64,000 nucleotides of DNA from Gnetum montanum (Eukaryota; Streptophyta; Gnetopsida; Gnetales; Gnetaceae), in the NCBI GenBank assembly GCA_015680685.1, contig MNCI01009661.1:9769-73768 (forward strand), in the 5' to 3' direction. Both the position numbers and the translations under genes were made by a program. Under the pieces are notes generated by a model that saw only the letters and a program-made list of their open reading frames with translations, was not told where the DNA came from and ran no database searches. Below, in pieces: positions 48,921-60,829 of the stretch. Position 1 is the first letter of the stretch, and each line of letters starts with the position of its first letter.

Positions 48921-49199
48921 AAATATACTAGTTGAAATCATTTCCACCTTAGCATTAATTGTGATGCATAATGTGTTTAGTAAGTTACCTTCCATGATGG
49001 AAATTTGTGCTTATCTCATCAAGTAGAATACTAAATGTAATTTCATAGAAACCATAGATAAAATTTCCCAACATGAATGGTACAATGGAATCAAGTTTTA
49101 TCTCATGAATGGTGAACCGTCACAAAACTTAACTACCTCTTAAAACAATTATGTACGTAAATGATCACAATAATATTTTATCATAGCCAATAACACATT

Positions 49200-50340
49200 A
49201 TATCAAAGGTCCTACAATGGTATATTATTAGTATGCTTAAGCAGAAGCCCATAGGGTCCTAGAATAGGTACATGATGGCATATGTGAAGGACATATAGGA
49301 TCTAGCGCCATTATAGCTAAAATTAGACACCTAGGATACTATTGGCCCTAGATGAAAATATACTTTCTACAAAAGACAAAAACTTATGATACTTGTCAAT
49401 GGCACAACAACTTGATACATGTGTCGCTAGCTGAGCTATGCACTACTCAATTCACATGGTAATTCCAATGATGGGGAATCAACATAATTGGATAAATAAC
49501 ACCTACACCTTTTGTAGGACATACCTTCATCATAACTGCAATTGAGTATTTCACAATGCGAGTTGAAGTTATTCCTCTAAGAAAAATAATGTAACAGTAA
49601 GTCTATAAATTTATACTAGATAACATATTATCTCATTTTGGCTTACCTATAATCCCTATCACAGATAACATACCGCAATTTAGTTGCTAAGAAATGTAAA
49701 CCTTTTGTCAATGATTAAACATTAAATATTCCTTTTCATCATCCAAATATCCACAAGCCAATGATCATGTTGAATCTAGTAGCAAGGTCATCATTAATCT
49801 CCTAACGAAAATGCTAAGCAATGGCAAATGTAGATGGCATGAAAAACTCTTGTATGCACTTTGGACTTATAGGACAACATTTCAAACTATAAATAATGCC
49901 ACATGATATAACCTAGTTTATGTATCTAAAACTATTTTGCCCCTGGAATTGTAGGTTCCATTCTTGAGGGTATTTCTATTTGACTACATCAATGATGAGT
50001 AGAACAATGAGTTGTGTACCATTGGCCTTGTTTTGATGGAAGAGCAAGAAATAAAAATGCTTTCCAAAATTGAACAATATCAAGAGAAGCATAAATAGCA
50101 CCACCATCATGATCCAAATAGGTGAAAAGTCAAGAAGATCTTTTCCTCAAGGTCATTCATGAACATGCGAACAAATTCTTAGCTAACTAGGAAGTACCTT
50201 TCTTAGTCACCAAGGCCTATGGTAATAGAGTATTTAGACTGGTGGACATAGATTAAAATGAATTGACCATTCCTATCTCAAGTCTTATTATATCTAACAT
50301 TAATCTATTTGCTTATAGCCTTTATTTGCCTCCGTTCACA
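49200..50340 (+). pseudogene. Integrase of element F
   Basis: IRHLGYYWP at 49325 and TYDTCQWHN mark the decayed zinc-binding region (the second Cys is His). The core gives WGINIIG, FIITAIEYFTMRVEV, FILDNILSHFGLP, TDNIPQF, PQANDHVESSSKVIINLL, LLYALWTYRTTF and LPLELXVPFLRV. Asp and Glu catalytic positions are mostly visible (TDN, HVE), though the first Asp of WGIDIIG is Asn. Many TAG stops are present. A basic C-terminal part runs to about 50340. Confidence 0.85.
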
Positions 50341-52569
50341 TGTTTGGGTGAATGATTGAGATCAATGACTCGAGTAGACTATAACGAGCGAGCCTACATG
50401 ACCTCCTATTTTTAGCATCTCAAATACCACAAAATTTTTATAAATCTACAAATCAAGACATAGAGTTTTCATATTTAACCAGTTGTAACCAATGGTATTC
50501 TATATTTACTTGTTATCTCATGTAACTTCTTGTAATTGCATGTATTCTTTGACTTCTATTCTTGTACTCTTGAAGTTATGTTTGGAAGATGAACCTGAAG
50601 TCATCACAAAGATGTGATTCATCACAGTAGTGAGTTACTACGAGATCTAGATACATAAGATTTGATTAGCTTGTTTGACCTTACCAACAATGCTTGCCTA
50701 TCATCAATGCTATTACCCATTCTTATAACCAAACTTAAGCCTTCCTTACCTTACTAATGATGAAAATCAATGTTTGAAATTCATGCATCATGGCCATGTG
50801 ACATCTTCTTCTACATGCTTAATCACCAAGTTCATTGAATCTCCAAACATTCCATTCAACCAAAAAATAAAAATTTGGCCTTAGCTATGAAACTCAAAAG
50901 AAGGTTTTAGTCCCTAAAAAAAAGGGAAGAAATGCCAAGAAAAACAAGAGTCTAATATAGCCTAGAGTTAATTAGATCAATAGCTCTTAAAAGAAAAAGA
51001 GAGCCAAGAGGCTAAAGAAGCCTACCAAAAATATGCTAATTCCTCTAAACATCATCAAGTAATAAATAGCTCAAGCATAAATCATGAAGACCTCATTAGC
51101 TGGTAGCACATGTTACTATGCTCTAGCCATGATGTCAATACATTTGGAATTCTTCGTTAGACCATGTGATCATTCTCTGATAATCAATGTGGCTATTTTC
51201 ATACCCTACATTCTTTGCATCCCATTGTGACCTTATTTCACCATTGTAAGTACTCCTTGGCATGATTCAATAGCTATAGAATCAAGTGTGGAGAAGGAGC
51301 ATTAGTGATGAACTCACAGCAGTGTTTCTCATTTATGTTTCAAACAAGAAAGCATGGTAACCAAATTTTTACAATGTAATTTGATCAAATTAAAGAGAAA
51401 ACATAAATGCCTTGATTTTCCTTCAAAAATACTATCTTGTATCTTTATTTTAGCCAAATTTTGGATCATTTCTAGCATGTAAAATGAAATTCATGACCCA
51501 CAAGCTATGAATTTCATTATGTCAACATATTTAAGCCAAATTATCAAAAATGTTACCAATTATAGCACAAAAACTAAAAAATTCTAGTGGTCCATATGCT
51601 AGAGTTTTGAACCATAAATATGGTCCAAAAATAATATGTAATGGTCTAGAAAGCATATGGAACCGTAACTAATACAAATACAAAAAATTCAAGGCCTATT
51701 TAAGCTAGAATCAACACCATTATTAGGAATTTTTAGAAAATCTTTTTGTACATCTTTTGGCAAAGATTCTTTTTAGCACAAAGAAAAGAGATATTATTGT
51801 ATATCTTTATAGCCCATTGCAGTCTTTATCAATGCCAATTTTTGAGAGCAAAGAGACCCTATAGCAACATTTATTATAGAGTAAATCAATCAAACAAACA
51901 AGTGTAGATTTAAGTTTAGAACACACCCTACCTACCTGCATAGATCTTATACAATATTCTCTATATTCTTAGGTTGTAAAAGCCTTGATCTATACTCTCT
52001 AAACCTCATTTCACAACTATTTTATGAGATTCAATGTAAAACTGTCAATTATTGTTTACCATATTTTTTGCATATTTCTTACACTTTCTAGTTTATTCTC
52101 GAATCTAGCTTTGAATTACCATTTCATACATTTTTTATTGTTTATATTTATATCACTTTGTAACAAATTTTTCAAGTTCTTAGGTTCTCGACAAGACCAT
52201 GTAAGGCATCTTGGATCTTTCCAAGCCTTGTGGATTCTAGGATTAAAACTATTTCATGTAGATTTTTTTAGTTTTCTAACACCAATTTTTTCCATCATTA
52301 CACATTCCAAGGCATGTTATCCCATAGTGTCACATCTTCAAGAATTTGGGGTGTACCCATTAAATCCAAAATTTTCAAGAAAGTAACCACCTAGGAGATT
52401 ACCTTATCCACAAGGCAATTATAGGTAGTAGTTTCGCCCAACATAGTATTATCCAAATGAAGCACCTCCTTAACTTCAAAAGCAGTATCAACAATGGTAA
52501 AATCCACGGGTGTGGGATATGCCACCATCATAGCAACAATATCCTTACTAGCAACCACATCCTTATGGA
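50341..52569. other. 3' region after F integrase, no recognised gene
   Basis: AT-rich sequence. A purine run GTGTGGAGAAGGAGCA near 51290 could be a polypurine tract, but no LTR pair was found. At 52560-52384 the minus strand reads MDVVASKDIVAMMVAYPTP and TTTYNCLVDKVIS in one open frame, perhaps an exon of another extra ORF. Element C is inserted at its right edge. Confidence 0.4.
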
Positions 52570-52574
52570 TTATG
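52570..52574. other. Target-site duplication TTATG, left of element C
   Basis: TTATG lies directly before the 5' LTR and again at 62797-62801 directly after the 3' LTR, an exact 5-bp match. Confidence 0.85.
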
Positions 52575-53072
52575 TGTAATGTCCCATCCCTTGTTAAGGG
52601 TATAACTGTATGATAATAATGTAATTAAACTTCAAAAGAAGGGGTGCCTCATTATGAGGAGTTGCAATTACTCATGATACCCCACAAGAATGGGTTTGAC
52701 CTATGGCATTTAAGGTTGGGCTTAAAGGTCATGCTAGCCTAGATTTGCAGAGCTAGGATTGGAAAGTGACGGGAGCTAGGTGAAGTGGGACAATAAGGCA
52801 CTAATCACCCCTTCAACTGGATAGCCTAACCATGGTGGCAATGCTAGATTTCCTCTAAGGTCTTAAGTGTCATAGGAAGATAACTCAGAGGATGTTACAG
52901 TGTGTCATTCAACATTAATAAATTTTTTTCTTGTTTTCCTTCCTACTTAATTTCGTACCTCAATATTATTTTTCAAGTCATTCGATTATATTTCCACTAT
53001 AGTTCCATGTACGAGATGGACTAACATAATGAACAATCATGTTTTATCAACATCTAGGAACAAGATGTCATA
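52575..53072 (+). repeat. 5' LTR of element C
   Basis: Starts TGTAATGTCCCATCCC; ends GATGTCATA, a decayed CA terminus. It is colinear with 62299-62796 at identical length. The TGTAA...CCC start with complementary GGGAT end is typical of chromovirus LTRs. Confidence 0.9.
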
Positions 53073-53074
53073 TT

Positions 53075-53086
53075 TGGTATCAGAGC
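53075..53086 (+). other. tRNA-iMet primer binding site of element C
   Basis: TGGTATCAGAGC, the classical primer site complementary to the 3' end of plant initiator tRNA-Met, lies two bases inside the 5' LTR. Confidence 0.9.
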
Positions 53087-53249
53087 AAACAACAATTCAG
53101 GAGCCAAGTTAAAGAGAATAATATTAAACCTTATTATTAATTTTAATATATGGATTAGGTACATCAAACATGAAAATAAAAGTGGGATACATCAAGAACA
53201 AGGATATAGAAGGAAGTGGAAGAAGAGATCAATTAGGAATATGAAAGGA

Positions 53250-54546
53250 AGAGGAAGATAGATTAGTTATCCAATTTGAAGATCTAGAGAAGATTAGAAA
53301 TAGCCTTCAACTAGGCCTCACATTCCTCCTTTATAGCATCATTCTTATTGATTACCATCTAGCATCTAGCCAAACCATCACACATCTATTTGATGTATTT
53401 GATAACACTCTTTGTTGTAGCCTTTGCCTCATCTATCTTCACAAGTTCACCTTCTAACAAATTAACCTAAAGGATCCATTGGGTTACATCTTCCTACCAT
53501 TCTTTTTCTTTCCTTTACATACACAAGAAAAGATTAAGGTTATGATTGTAAAGATAATAATAAAAATAAAAAGAAGAAAGAAAAAAAAAAGAATAAGAAT
53601 TACTTATGCAAAGTCAATCATTTTTCTTTGGGAGATGCACTCACAATTCAACAAATAATGAGCAAGGCAAGTGGTACTCTCAAATTCTCCTAAGAGTTGT
53701 TTGAGATTTTTGATAACTTCTAAAATAGCCTTTGAAATATCATGAAATGAGAATGAAGCACCAACCTACACCAACTCATAATCTCCCTTGAAGTCATAAG
53801 ATATGGACTCTCTTAAGTGGTATAATTCTTCATGGATGAAGTAAGATGTATTCCTTATGATCCATTCACCAAGATTCTAAAGAAGAACAAGTTATTCTTT
53901 GGCAATAACCACCATCTATCCTAGCGAAAAAGGGGAATCCATGATGATGAAAAAAGGATTTACAATAATAGATCTAGGAACTGAAGATGCCAGCATGACC
54001 TGTCGTAAAGTACTCTTTACCAAGATCACACGAGAAGATGTCACACATGGTGATTTCAATGGTGGGATTAGAGTTTGTTCAAAGCTAGTATGTGTGGTAG
54101 TGTCCTTCTGCAACTCCTAGATGAAGTACCTCCAACCCAAAGATATCTGCAATATAAAGTGAACATGACACAAGAAGAAGAAAGAAAGGAGAAGTATTCA
54201 AACTTTATATAATTGAATTTACATCTAGTTCCTTTCCTTTATCTTTTTGTTTGGCACTTGAAATTACCTTGTCACTAGAACTTTGGCTAGTACATTGTTC
54301 CTAATTTTAAAAAAATTAAATTTAATAGAAAAAATATATATAAGCAAAAGAATAATCAAATATGTCACTCATAAAAATATAAATAAATAAAAACATTAGA
54401 ACTTAGCTCTACTACCACTACATCCTCCCTTCTTGAAATTGCCTTAGCCCCTTCAAGAGTTTGAGCAGCTTTCACTAGTTCAATCTACATCCAAGATTAC
54501 ATACCAATAAATACATAAAAACACATAATTAATAAACAAGTATAAT

Positions 54547-54581
<35 letters not shown>

Positions 54582-55450
54582 CCTCATTTATTTCTTCTTA
54601 GTTTTGAGCCTAATTAAAAGCTCTTTAATCTTTCTTTACACCCTCGATCTGACTCCTTACAACTCTCTCTTCTTTAAGATACTTGAGATATAAACCAAGA
54701 TTAAAATGGCTAAGAATAGTGGTTGCAAAAGTATTACTTAAAATTAAACATATGATCATAGGTACACCATTTATAGTGTTAGGTTTTTGTGAATTTTACT
54801 TGGTGGCATCAGCATGTTCCATGGCAAGATGCAAGGCATAGAAACAACATAATGACCAATCATAAACCCTACTAGTTTTGGCACCATGGAGAACATAGAT
54901 GAAATAGGCACTAACATAGGAGTGATGTGGATTCCACAAAACCTTACTGAGTATAAACTAACATAATTCAAAATCAATTTTATTAATAAAATCAATGGGA
55001 TAAAATTAGCATTGGGCGATAGCAGAGTCACTAACATAATTAGATAACTCTATTTGAAAAAATGCTTAAAACTTAGGAGAGAAAATAGAAGGGATTAAAG
55101 GATTTTTTCATAATTAAAAATCTAAAACTAAACTAATACCGACCAAAGTAATTGTTAATGATCCAAAAGTCATTTTTGAAGAACTTTTCCTCATATGATA
55201 GGCACTACACCATTGTGCTATAAGACCTTACAGTACAATGTTTCAAAAATAGCAAAGACAAGCAACTCAGATAATCTAAAAGTTGTGAGATATTGAATCT
55301 CCTCAACCTTGAGTAAGTTACAAAAAAAATTGGAAGCAGCAACTACATTATTTTGATGCTAAATTCTAGATACTAATTTAGGGCTACCTATTAGACTAGA
55401 GTGACCTTGAGAGGGATGCTAAGAAGGAGCCATGATGTCATGCTTATAGA
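53250..55450 (-). pseudogene. Intron-like minus-strand ORF remnants inside element C
   Basis: Read leftward from 55430 (MAPS start), pieces include a YLTTFRLSELLVFAIFETL block, an open segment at 55037-54771, a QTLEGAKAIS coil-like exon near 54460, an acceptor TTTTTAAAATTAG near 54300 followed by EQCTSQSSSDKVISSAKQK, an open segment at 54113-53916, and a Lys/Glu-rich end near 53450-53280. The alternation of coding-like and AT-rich parts resembles aORF2, but I cannot align it to aORF1 or aORF2. Function unknown; it may be a fourth type of captured or extra gene. Confidence 0.35.
54551..54589. repeat. (TA)n microsatellite
   Basis: About 19 uninterrupted TA units, in what looks like an intron of the minus-strand ORF remnant. 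Confidence 0.95.
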
Positions 55451-55849
55451 AATATTCTTTGTTACTGAAATCTCTATTGCTACACTATGATGGAAAAACA
55501 CCTCTTTTTCTCAAGGATTTATAGAAAATCCAAAAAACTTAGCTATGAAAAAAAAAGGTAGTTACAACCTAAGCTAATTAATAATTAATTAAATCTAATC
55601 CTTACTTTCTATGGTTTTCTTATTGATAGGTTGATAAGGCTAGAGTTTTCATGAGTTGAAGATGTAGTGCTCTCTAAGATGATTCCAACAATACCAATTT
55701 TGTCAAAATATGACTTACGGTTTGGGAGACATAGGGTTTTTCATTTTACATGTTATTTATTAATTTTTTAAAAAAAACATTCAAAAAAAGGTAATGAGAG
55801 GTTGCAGGTTTGAACCCCAACCCTAATATGTTTATATATATATTTATAN

Positions 55850-56753
55850 TAGGCCCATAAGAATTGTAGCTCATTGGGTGATGCAGCACTGAGAGGGTCA
55901 CACCAATCCTCAAAGAAGCATTAGCTCATGAAGGTTGCAGTATCCTAAGAGGGCCATGCAGCTTTGAATCAGGCTACCCTATAGCCACCTTGAATAGGAT
56001 CACCTTAAAAACCTCTCAGCCACCACGCCACCCTCAATTTTTGTCTTGTCTATGGCCACCACATCATCCTCAACTACTACGACACCATGTATTCCATGGT
56101 ACATAGAGGGCACCATAAAATATAGCCCCTCTTCATGCAGCTATGTCATGTACAAGGTGTCCTCCTCAACTCCTTCGATGTGATGGAACTCAACATGCTA
56201 CAAGGAATCCAAGAAATAAGGATTGAGTCATTGGTATATGTCATTAGGCTAAAAATGAATAGAAACACCACAAATAGTAAAGCTAGAGGTGGAGGCGAAG
56301 TAGGAGGGGCCATGTAGTGGATGGAGCAGTAGTGGCTAGGGTCAGTAGTGGTTGTATCTTTCAAAAGCAACATGAAGTTGGAACACAAGTAGATCGCTAA
56401 GATTGCTATCAAAATCAAGCACAAAAAAAATATGTTCATGTGGATGCTCAGTGTGTAGGTATTAAGGACAAGGTCGTTGGATGCCTCAGTAGCTTACTTC
56501 TTGGTGGTAGAGACAGAAGTGTGGGAGCTAGGGGGCATGGCTTCCTTGAGTACACCCATGACTAAGGGCTAGTTCTACCATTGTGGGTAGCACAATAGGA
56601 GTTGTTGGCACCTCACAGAAATCCTTGCATGCCATTGCCACCCAAATTTACTAATTCCTATACCAAAATAGTTAGAAAGCCTTGTCTATCACTATTACAT
56701 GCATTGTTGTCACTATTGTTGGATTCGCTAGGCCACTGTTGTCCACTGGCACT
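55850..56753. other. GC-richer unassigned segment in element C
   Basis: Base composition changes sharply right of the ambiguous base at 55849: fewer AT runs and many CCACC/CCTC words. Open segments exist on both strands (plus 56135-56317, minus 56439-56146) but none matches a known domain. Its origin is unknown. Confidence 0.4.
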
Positions 56754-57079
56754 AAAAATTATCACCTCCTATGATGCTTGTAGACACCATCTGCACAAGA
56801 AATTGTTGCCTCCTCTAGTGCCTGTAGACATTGTCGATGCTAAAAATTATCACCTCCTCTAACACCCATGGACACCACTGGCACTGAGAATCATCACCTC
56901 CTCTAGTTTCCATGGACACCACTAGCGCCAAAAATCATCAACTCCTCCAATGTCCATGGACACTATAGATGCCAAAAATCATCACCCCTATCTGACACCC
57001 ACAAACACCACTAACATCAAAAATCATTGACTCCTTCGACACTCGTGGATACCACCAATGATGGAAATCATCACCTCCT
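56754..57079. repeat. ~45-bp minisatellite
   Basis: Seven to eight units of 42-46 bases with the frame AAAAATCATCACCTCCTC, a variable part, CCATGGACACCAC and a GGCGCC-like end. A period near 45 bases keeps a reading frame, and the minus strand is open from 57120 to 56938 with GGDDFHHWW / GVMIF / VHG motifs. A repetitive coding origin is possible. Confidence 0.75.
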
Positions 57080-57214
57080 AGTAAAGGAAAATTTTTTTGT
57101 CGATTCATGAAGAAATTCAAAAATATCTATCAGTTGATGGGAAAGATTGAAATTCAAAAAAAATATCAAACCAAGTCAAAATATTTAAATTTAAGAACAT
57201 GAAGAAAATTTCCA

Positions 57215-57330
57215 AAAAAGGGAATTTGTGCCTTAATAGTAAGTAAGATAAAAATTCCATAATTAAGCACACTTGCTCTAGAGTAGTACTATGATGGGTG
57301 ACCTCTCAAGAAGTCTTGAAAAACATGAAA
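57215..57330 (+). pseudogene. Degenerate 5S rRNA-like sequence
   Basis: The core 57251-57324 follows plant 5S rRNA: AATTAAGC (A box AGTTAAGCG), GAGTAGTACTATGATGGGTGACC (intermediate element and C box, nearly exact, read in two parts) and GAAGTCTTG. Positions before 57250 align only weakly (GCCTTAATAG). It lies between a minisatellite and gag of element C. It could be a 5S-derived SINE head, a Cassandra-type LTR fragment or a 5S pseudogene; the flanks do not decide. Confidence 0.7.
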
Positions 57331-57689
57331 CATTTTTGCAACTTAAGAAAACCATAAATTGTGATTTTGGAGTCTATTTTTAACAAAACAAGAATTATTT
57401 CCAACAAATTTGAATCTTCTAGACACAATGGAATGATCAAATTGGCTACAAAAGAAGAAAATTTAGTTTTTCAAGTTGTTATTTAGGCCTCTAAAACATG
57501 AAGAGACCTTAACAAATAGAATAATCAAAACCTTTAGTGATATGTTGGGAGTTCATGAAGAGATATTCATTCATGGTAGTTTAACCTCTTTTGGAACCAA
57601 TTAACTATCACAAGATCCATAAATAAGATCATAGAGGCCAAGGAATTGTCAACTTGCCCAGTCTCTTAAACCCACCAATGTCTAGAGCC

Positions 57690-58800
57690 TAAAGAGTATG
57701 TTGGAGAATGATGGAGTCCTAAGTCAATAATCAGATGGATGCACTTGAACAATAGATTAATGGAATCATAGGTGTCCAAGAGGAACTTCATTAGTTAAAT
57801 CAAGGGTTCAAGATAGATATGCAAAATATGTCTAAAGTAATTAGGTAATTGTCCCAAAATTCTAAAGGAAAATGATCAGGAGTGCAAGGAAAGATGGATT
57901 CCTTCGCTGACTTCATCAAACAATTAACTAATCATCTAATTCAACCTTCTAATCCAAATCACTTTCCACCTAGGGACTAAAACCAAGATCGATCCCCAAA
58001 TTACGGAGATCAAAATCAAGATCAAATTCCCCTAGGAATTAGCATAGAAACTAGTTCCTACCTATTGGAAGTCATGTTGCTAATATCCCTTCACTAGGCT
58101 AAAGAATGGAACTTGAAGGTGAGGGATATTGGAATTGGAAAAATTCACCAAGAGAATCACTAATCCAAGTTCAAGCCAAAAAGGTAAAACTAGATCATTA
58201 TGATGGAGCCCCTAGAACTAGTGCCAAGGTAAAAGATTAGCTTGATACCATGAAGAATTACTTTGATATGTGGAATTTGCTAAGCTAAGAACATTTAGAA
58301 GTAGTCTCCTTGTATTTGAGAGGACTTGCTTCAACATGGTGGAATAAACTAAGATCTCAAGGCTTGATTAAAAATTGGCTTAACTTCTATCGAGATTTTA
58401 AACAAAATTTATACCACATTCCTTCCTCAAAGAGCACAAAATGTAATTTGATTCCTTAAGATTAGGAAGACGATCCATGGAAGATTACTATAAGGAATTA
58501 TGTGACCTCTCTCAATATGTAAGCCACTACGATGAGGGAGAATTGGCTTCAAAGTTTATTGATGGACTACATGCACAACTACATCCCTAGACACATGCAC
58601 ATAATCCTCAAATAGTTGATGAAGCCTATATAATTACTAAATATTACAAAGAATCAAATCAAGTACAAACTACCCTTCAACAAGCAATGGTAGAAGAAAC
58701 ACCCACCAACAAAACTTGATCAAGATGTTTTGCTTGTAACAAAGATCATTTCAAGTGAGATTGTCCAAAATTATGAGCAAAAATACAAAGAAACAATCAA
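57690..58800 (+). pseudogene. gag of element C
   Basis: An N-terminal part with Gln-rich coil (VQEELHXLNQGF), a basic spacer, then the gag core KLDHYDGAPRTSAKVKDW, YLRGLASTWWNKL, FYRDFKQNLYHI, DYYKELCDLSQYV and LASKFIDGLHAQLHP at 58190-58590. A CCHC zinc knuckle (C-x2-C-x4-H-x4-C: CFACNKDHFK, stop, DC) starts at 58726. Several stops; the frame is otherwise continuous. It would bind element RNA and build the particle. Confidence 0.85.
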
Positions 58801-58889
58801 ACCAGGAACCAACAATCCAATCCAAACATGGTAAAAAAAAAAGGTCCAAATCAACATGACAACCATGAAGAAGATTTCAGCATCAGCCA

Positions 58890-59290
58890 AGTTAGGTTTT
58901 AGAAAATTTTAATTTTCTTTGTTTATATTTGAAGGATAAATTAAAGAAAGAAAGATTAAATTTTTTTATCAATAGTGAAGAAAGAGATAATTTTATTTCA
59001 CCAAATTTAATTAAATCATTAAATTTAGGTTTACCTTTTAAGAAGATTTTAGAACCAAACTTGTAGATGGAATGAGTATAAGAAAGCATACCAGGTATGA
59101 AGAAATTACATTTACCTTGCAAGACATGTATTTCATTGATGAATTCTTTGAATTTAAATTGGGCAATGCTGATGCAATATTAGAAATGCATTTTCTACAA
59201 AAATTTGATATTATTACCCACTTTGGAAATCATGTTTTAAAACTACCAACCACTAACAAAGTCAAGCTCTATGAGAGGTAGGAACAATAA
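58890..59290 (+). pseudogene. Aspartic protease of element C
   Basis: INSEERDNFISPNL near 58965 corresponds to the DSGSTHNFIS active site, here with the D-S-G replaced, then YFIDEFFEFKLGNADAILEMHFLQKFDIITHFGNHVLKL (read in parts), matching the gypsy protease VLG-WL block. The frame is open from 59072 to 59281. Non-functional because the active site is altered. Confidence 0.7.
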
Positions 59291-59299
59291 AGAAAATTC

Positions 59300-60060
59300 A
59301 CATCATAACTAATAAGCAAGCTAAGAGGTTATTCAAAAAGGTTTCTACTATGTTGGTTGTAAAAGTAAGCCAACTTCAAAAATCCTATGACATTAGGATT
59401 GCAAAAAAACTTGAAGAATATAAAGATTCAATATTTAATGAAACTAGGAAGTTACCACCAAAAAGAAATGTTGAACATTCTATTAATATTTTCCCTAGTA
59501 TACAATTAGCTTTAAAAGCCCCTTATAGGTTTTCCACCTTTGAATTAATGGAATTGAAGCTACAATTAGATCAATTGTTCGAAGAAGGAAATATTCAACC
59601 TAGTGTCTCACCTTGAGGTTTACCAATCTTATTCATCAAAAAGAAAGATGGTACAATAAGATTATGCATTGATTATAGGGCCTGAAAAAAAGTGATGATT
59701 AAACACACCTATCCCCTGCCTAGGATTGATGACCTGTTTGATCAACTTATTAGAGCATGTTATTTCTTAAAGATCAATTTGAAAACAAGTTATCACCAAA
59801 TAAGGATTAAGGAAAAAGACATTAAGAAAATTGCATTCAGAACTAGGTATGAATTATATGAGTTTGTGGTGATGCCATTTGGATTAACCAACGCACTTGC
59901 AACATTCATGGCATTAATGAATAATATCTTTCAAGAATATCCTATTCAATTTGTTATTGTATTTATGGATGATATACTTGTTTACTCTAAGTCACAAGAA
60001 GAACATGTTAAACATTTAAAAATTACATAGTATCTAAGAAAGGATTACACGTAGACCTAG
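59300..60060 (+). pseudogene. Reverse transcriptase of element C
   Basis: NIFPSIQLALKAPYRFSTFE precedes [80 protein letters not shown] and [11 protein letters not shown] with the YxDD-type active site at 59962-59973. Only two in-frame stops (after VSP and after YRA) break the central 240 codons, so this is the best preserved enzyme in the window. The region after 60030 shifts frame. Confidence 0.9.
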
Positions 60061-60199
60061 CTAAAGTTAGTGTAGTTTGAGATTGGCTAGAACTAAAATA
60101 TGCTATAGCAATTCATAGTTTCTTAAGCTTAACAAGTTTTAGCTAACACTTTATTAAAGATTATTCTACTTTGGTAGCCCTCTTAACCAACCTTTGTAG

Positions 60200-60660
60200 G
60201 AAAAATGTGGGTTTGAGTTTGATAAAAAATGTTAGAAAGATTTCCTAAGATTAAAGATGCTACTCACAATAATGCCTATCCTAAGAATTTCGAATGAAGA
60301 AATACTATTTGAAGTATTTACATATGCCTATGAAGTCAGAATCAATGTAGTTCTTCACAAGAAGAAAAATTGGTATGGTTTGAATCTAGTAAATGATGGG
60401 GAGCCAAGGTAAACTAATCAACCCATGATTTAGAATTTTTGACAATTTTTCATGCTTTGAAAGTTTGAAGACACTATCTCTATGAAAAAAGATTTGTACT
60501 AAAAATAGATCATAAAAGTCTAGAATACTTGCAAAGACAACCTATCTTTAATATCTAACAATGACAATGGTTAGAATTATTAGTCAAATATGATTTTGAG
60601 ATTAAATATATTCTAGAAAAAAAAATGTAGAGGATGATGTTCTTAGTCAAATGTGAAACC
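60200..60660 (+). pseudogene. RNase H of element C
   Basis: NEEILFEVFTYAYEVRINVVLH corresponds to the first Asp region with the Asp lost, followed by frameshifts, a FLTIFHAL-like block, HYLYEK, and VLKIDHKSLEYL where TDHKSLKYL is usual. Heavily decayed. Confidence 0.65.
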
Positions 60661-60829
60661 TGATGATTAGCATTGTGAAAATCCCTATGGAAGAAGAAAT
60701 TAAGGAACAAATAGAAGAAGATTCTTAATTCAAGAAAATCCTAACCAATATTTCTTCTAAGCCTTATTATCAACTTTTTCCTTAATGGTCTATTGATGAA
60801 AGACTATAGGGTATGTATACTAGAAGGAA

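Noticed and set aside
55808-55835. tRNA-like T-arm (GGTTTGAACCCC) and an A-box-like TAGCTCATTGG at 55868
   Set aside because: The A-box-like word lies downstream of the T-arm, and no acceptor stem or anticodon arm can be drawn, so neither a tRNA gene nor a SINE head is supported.
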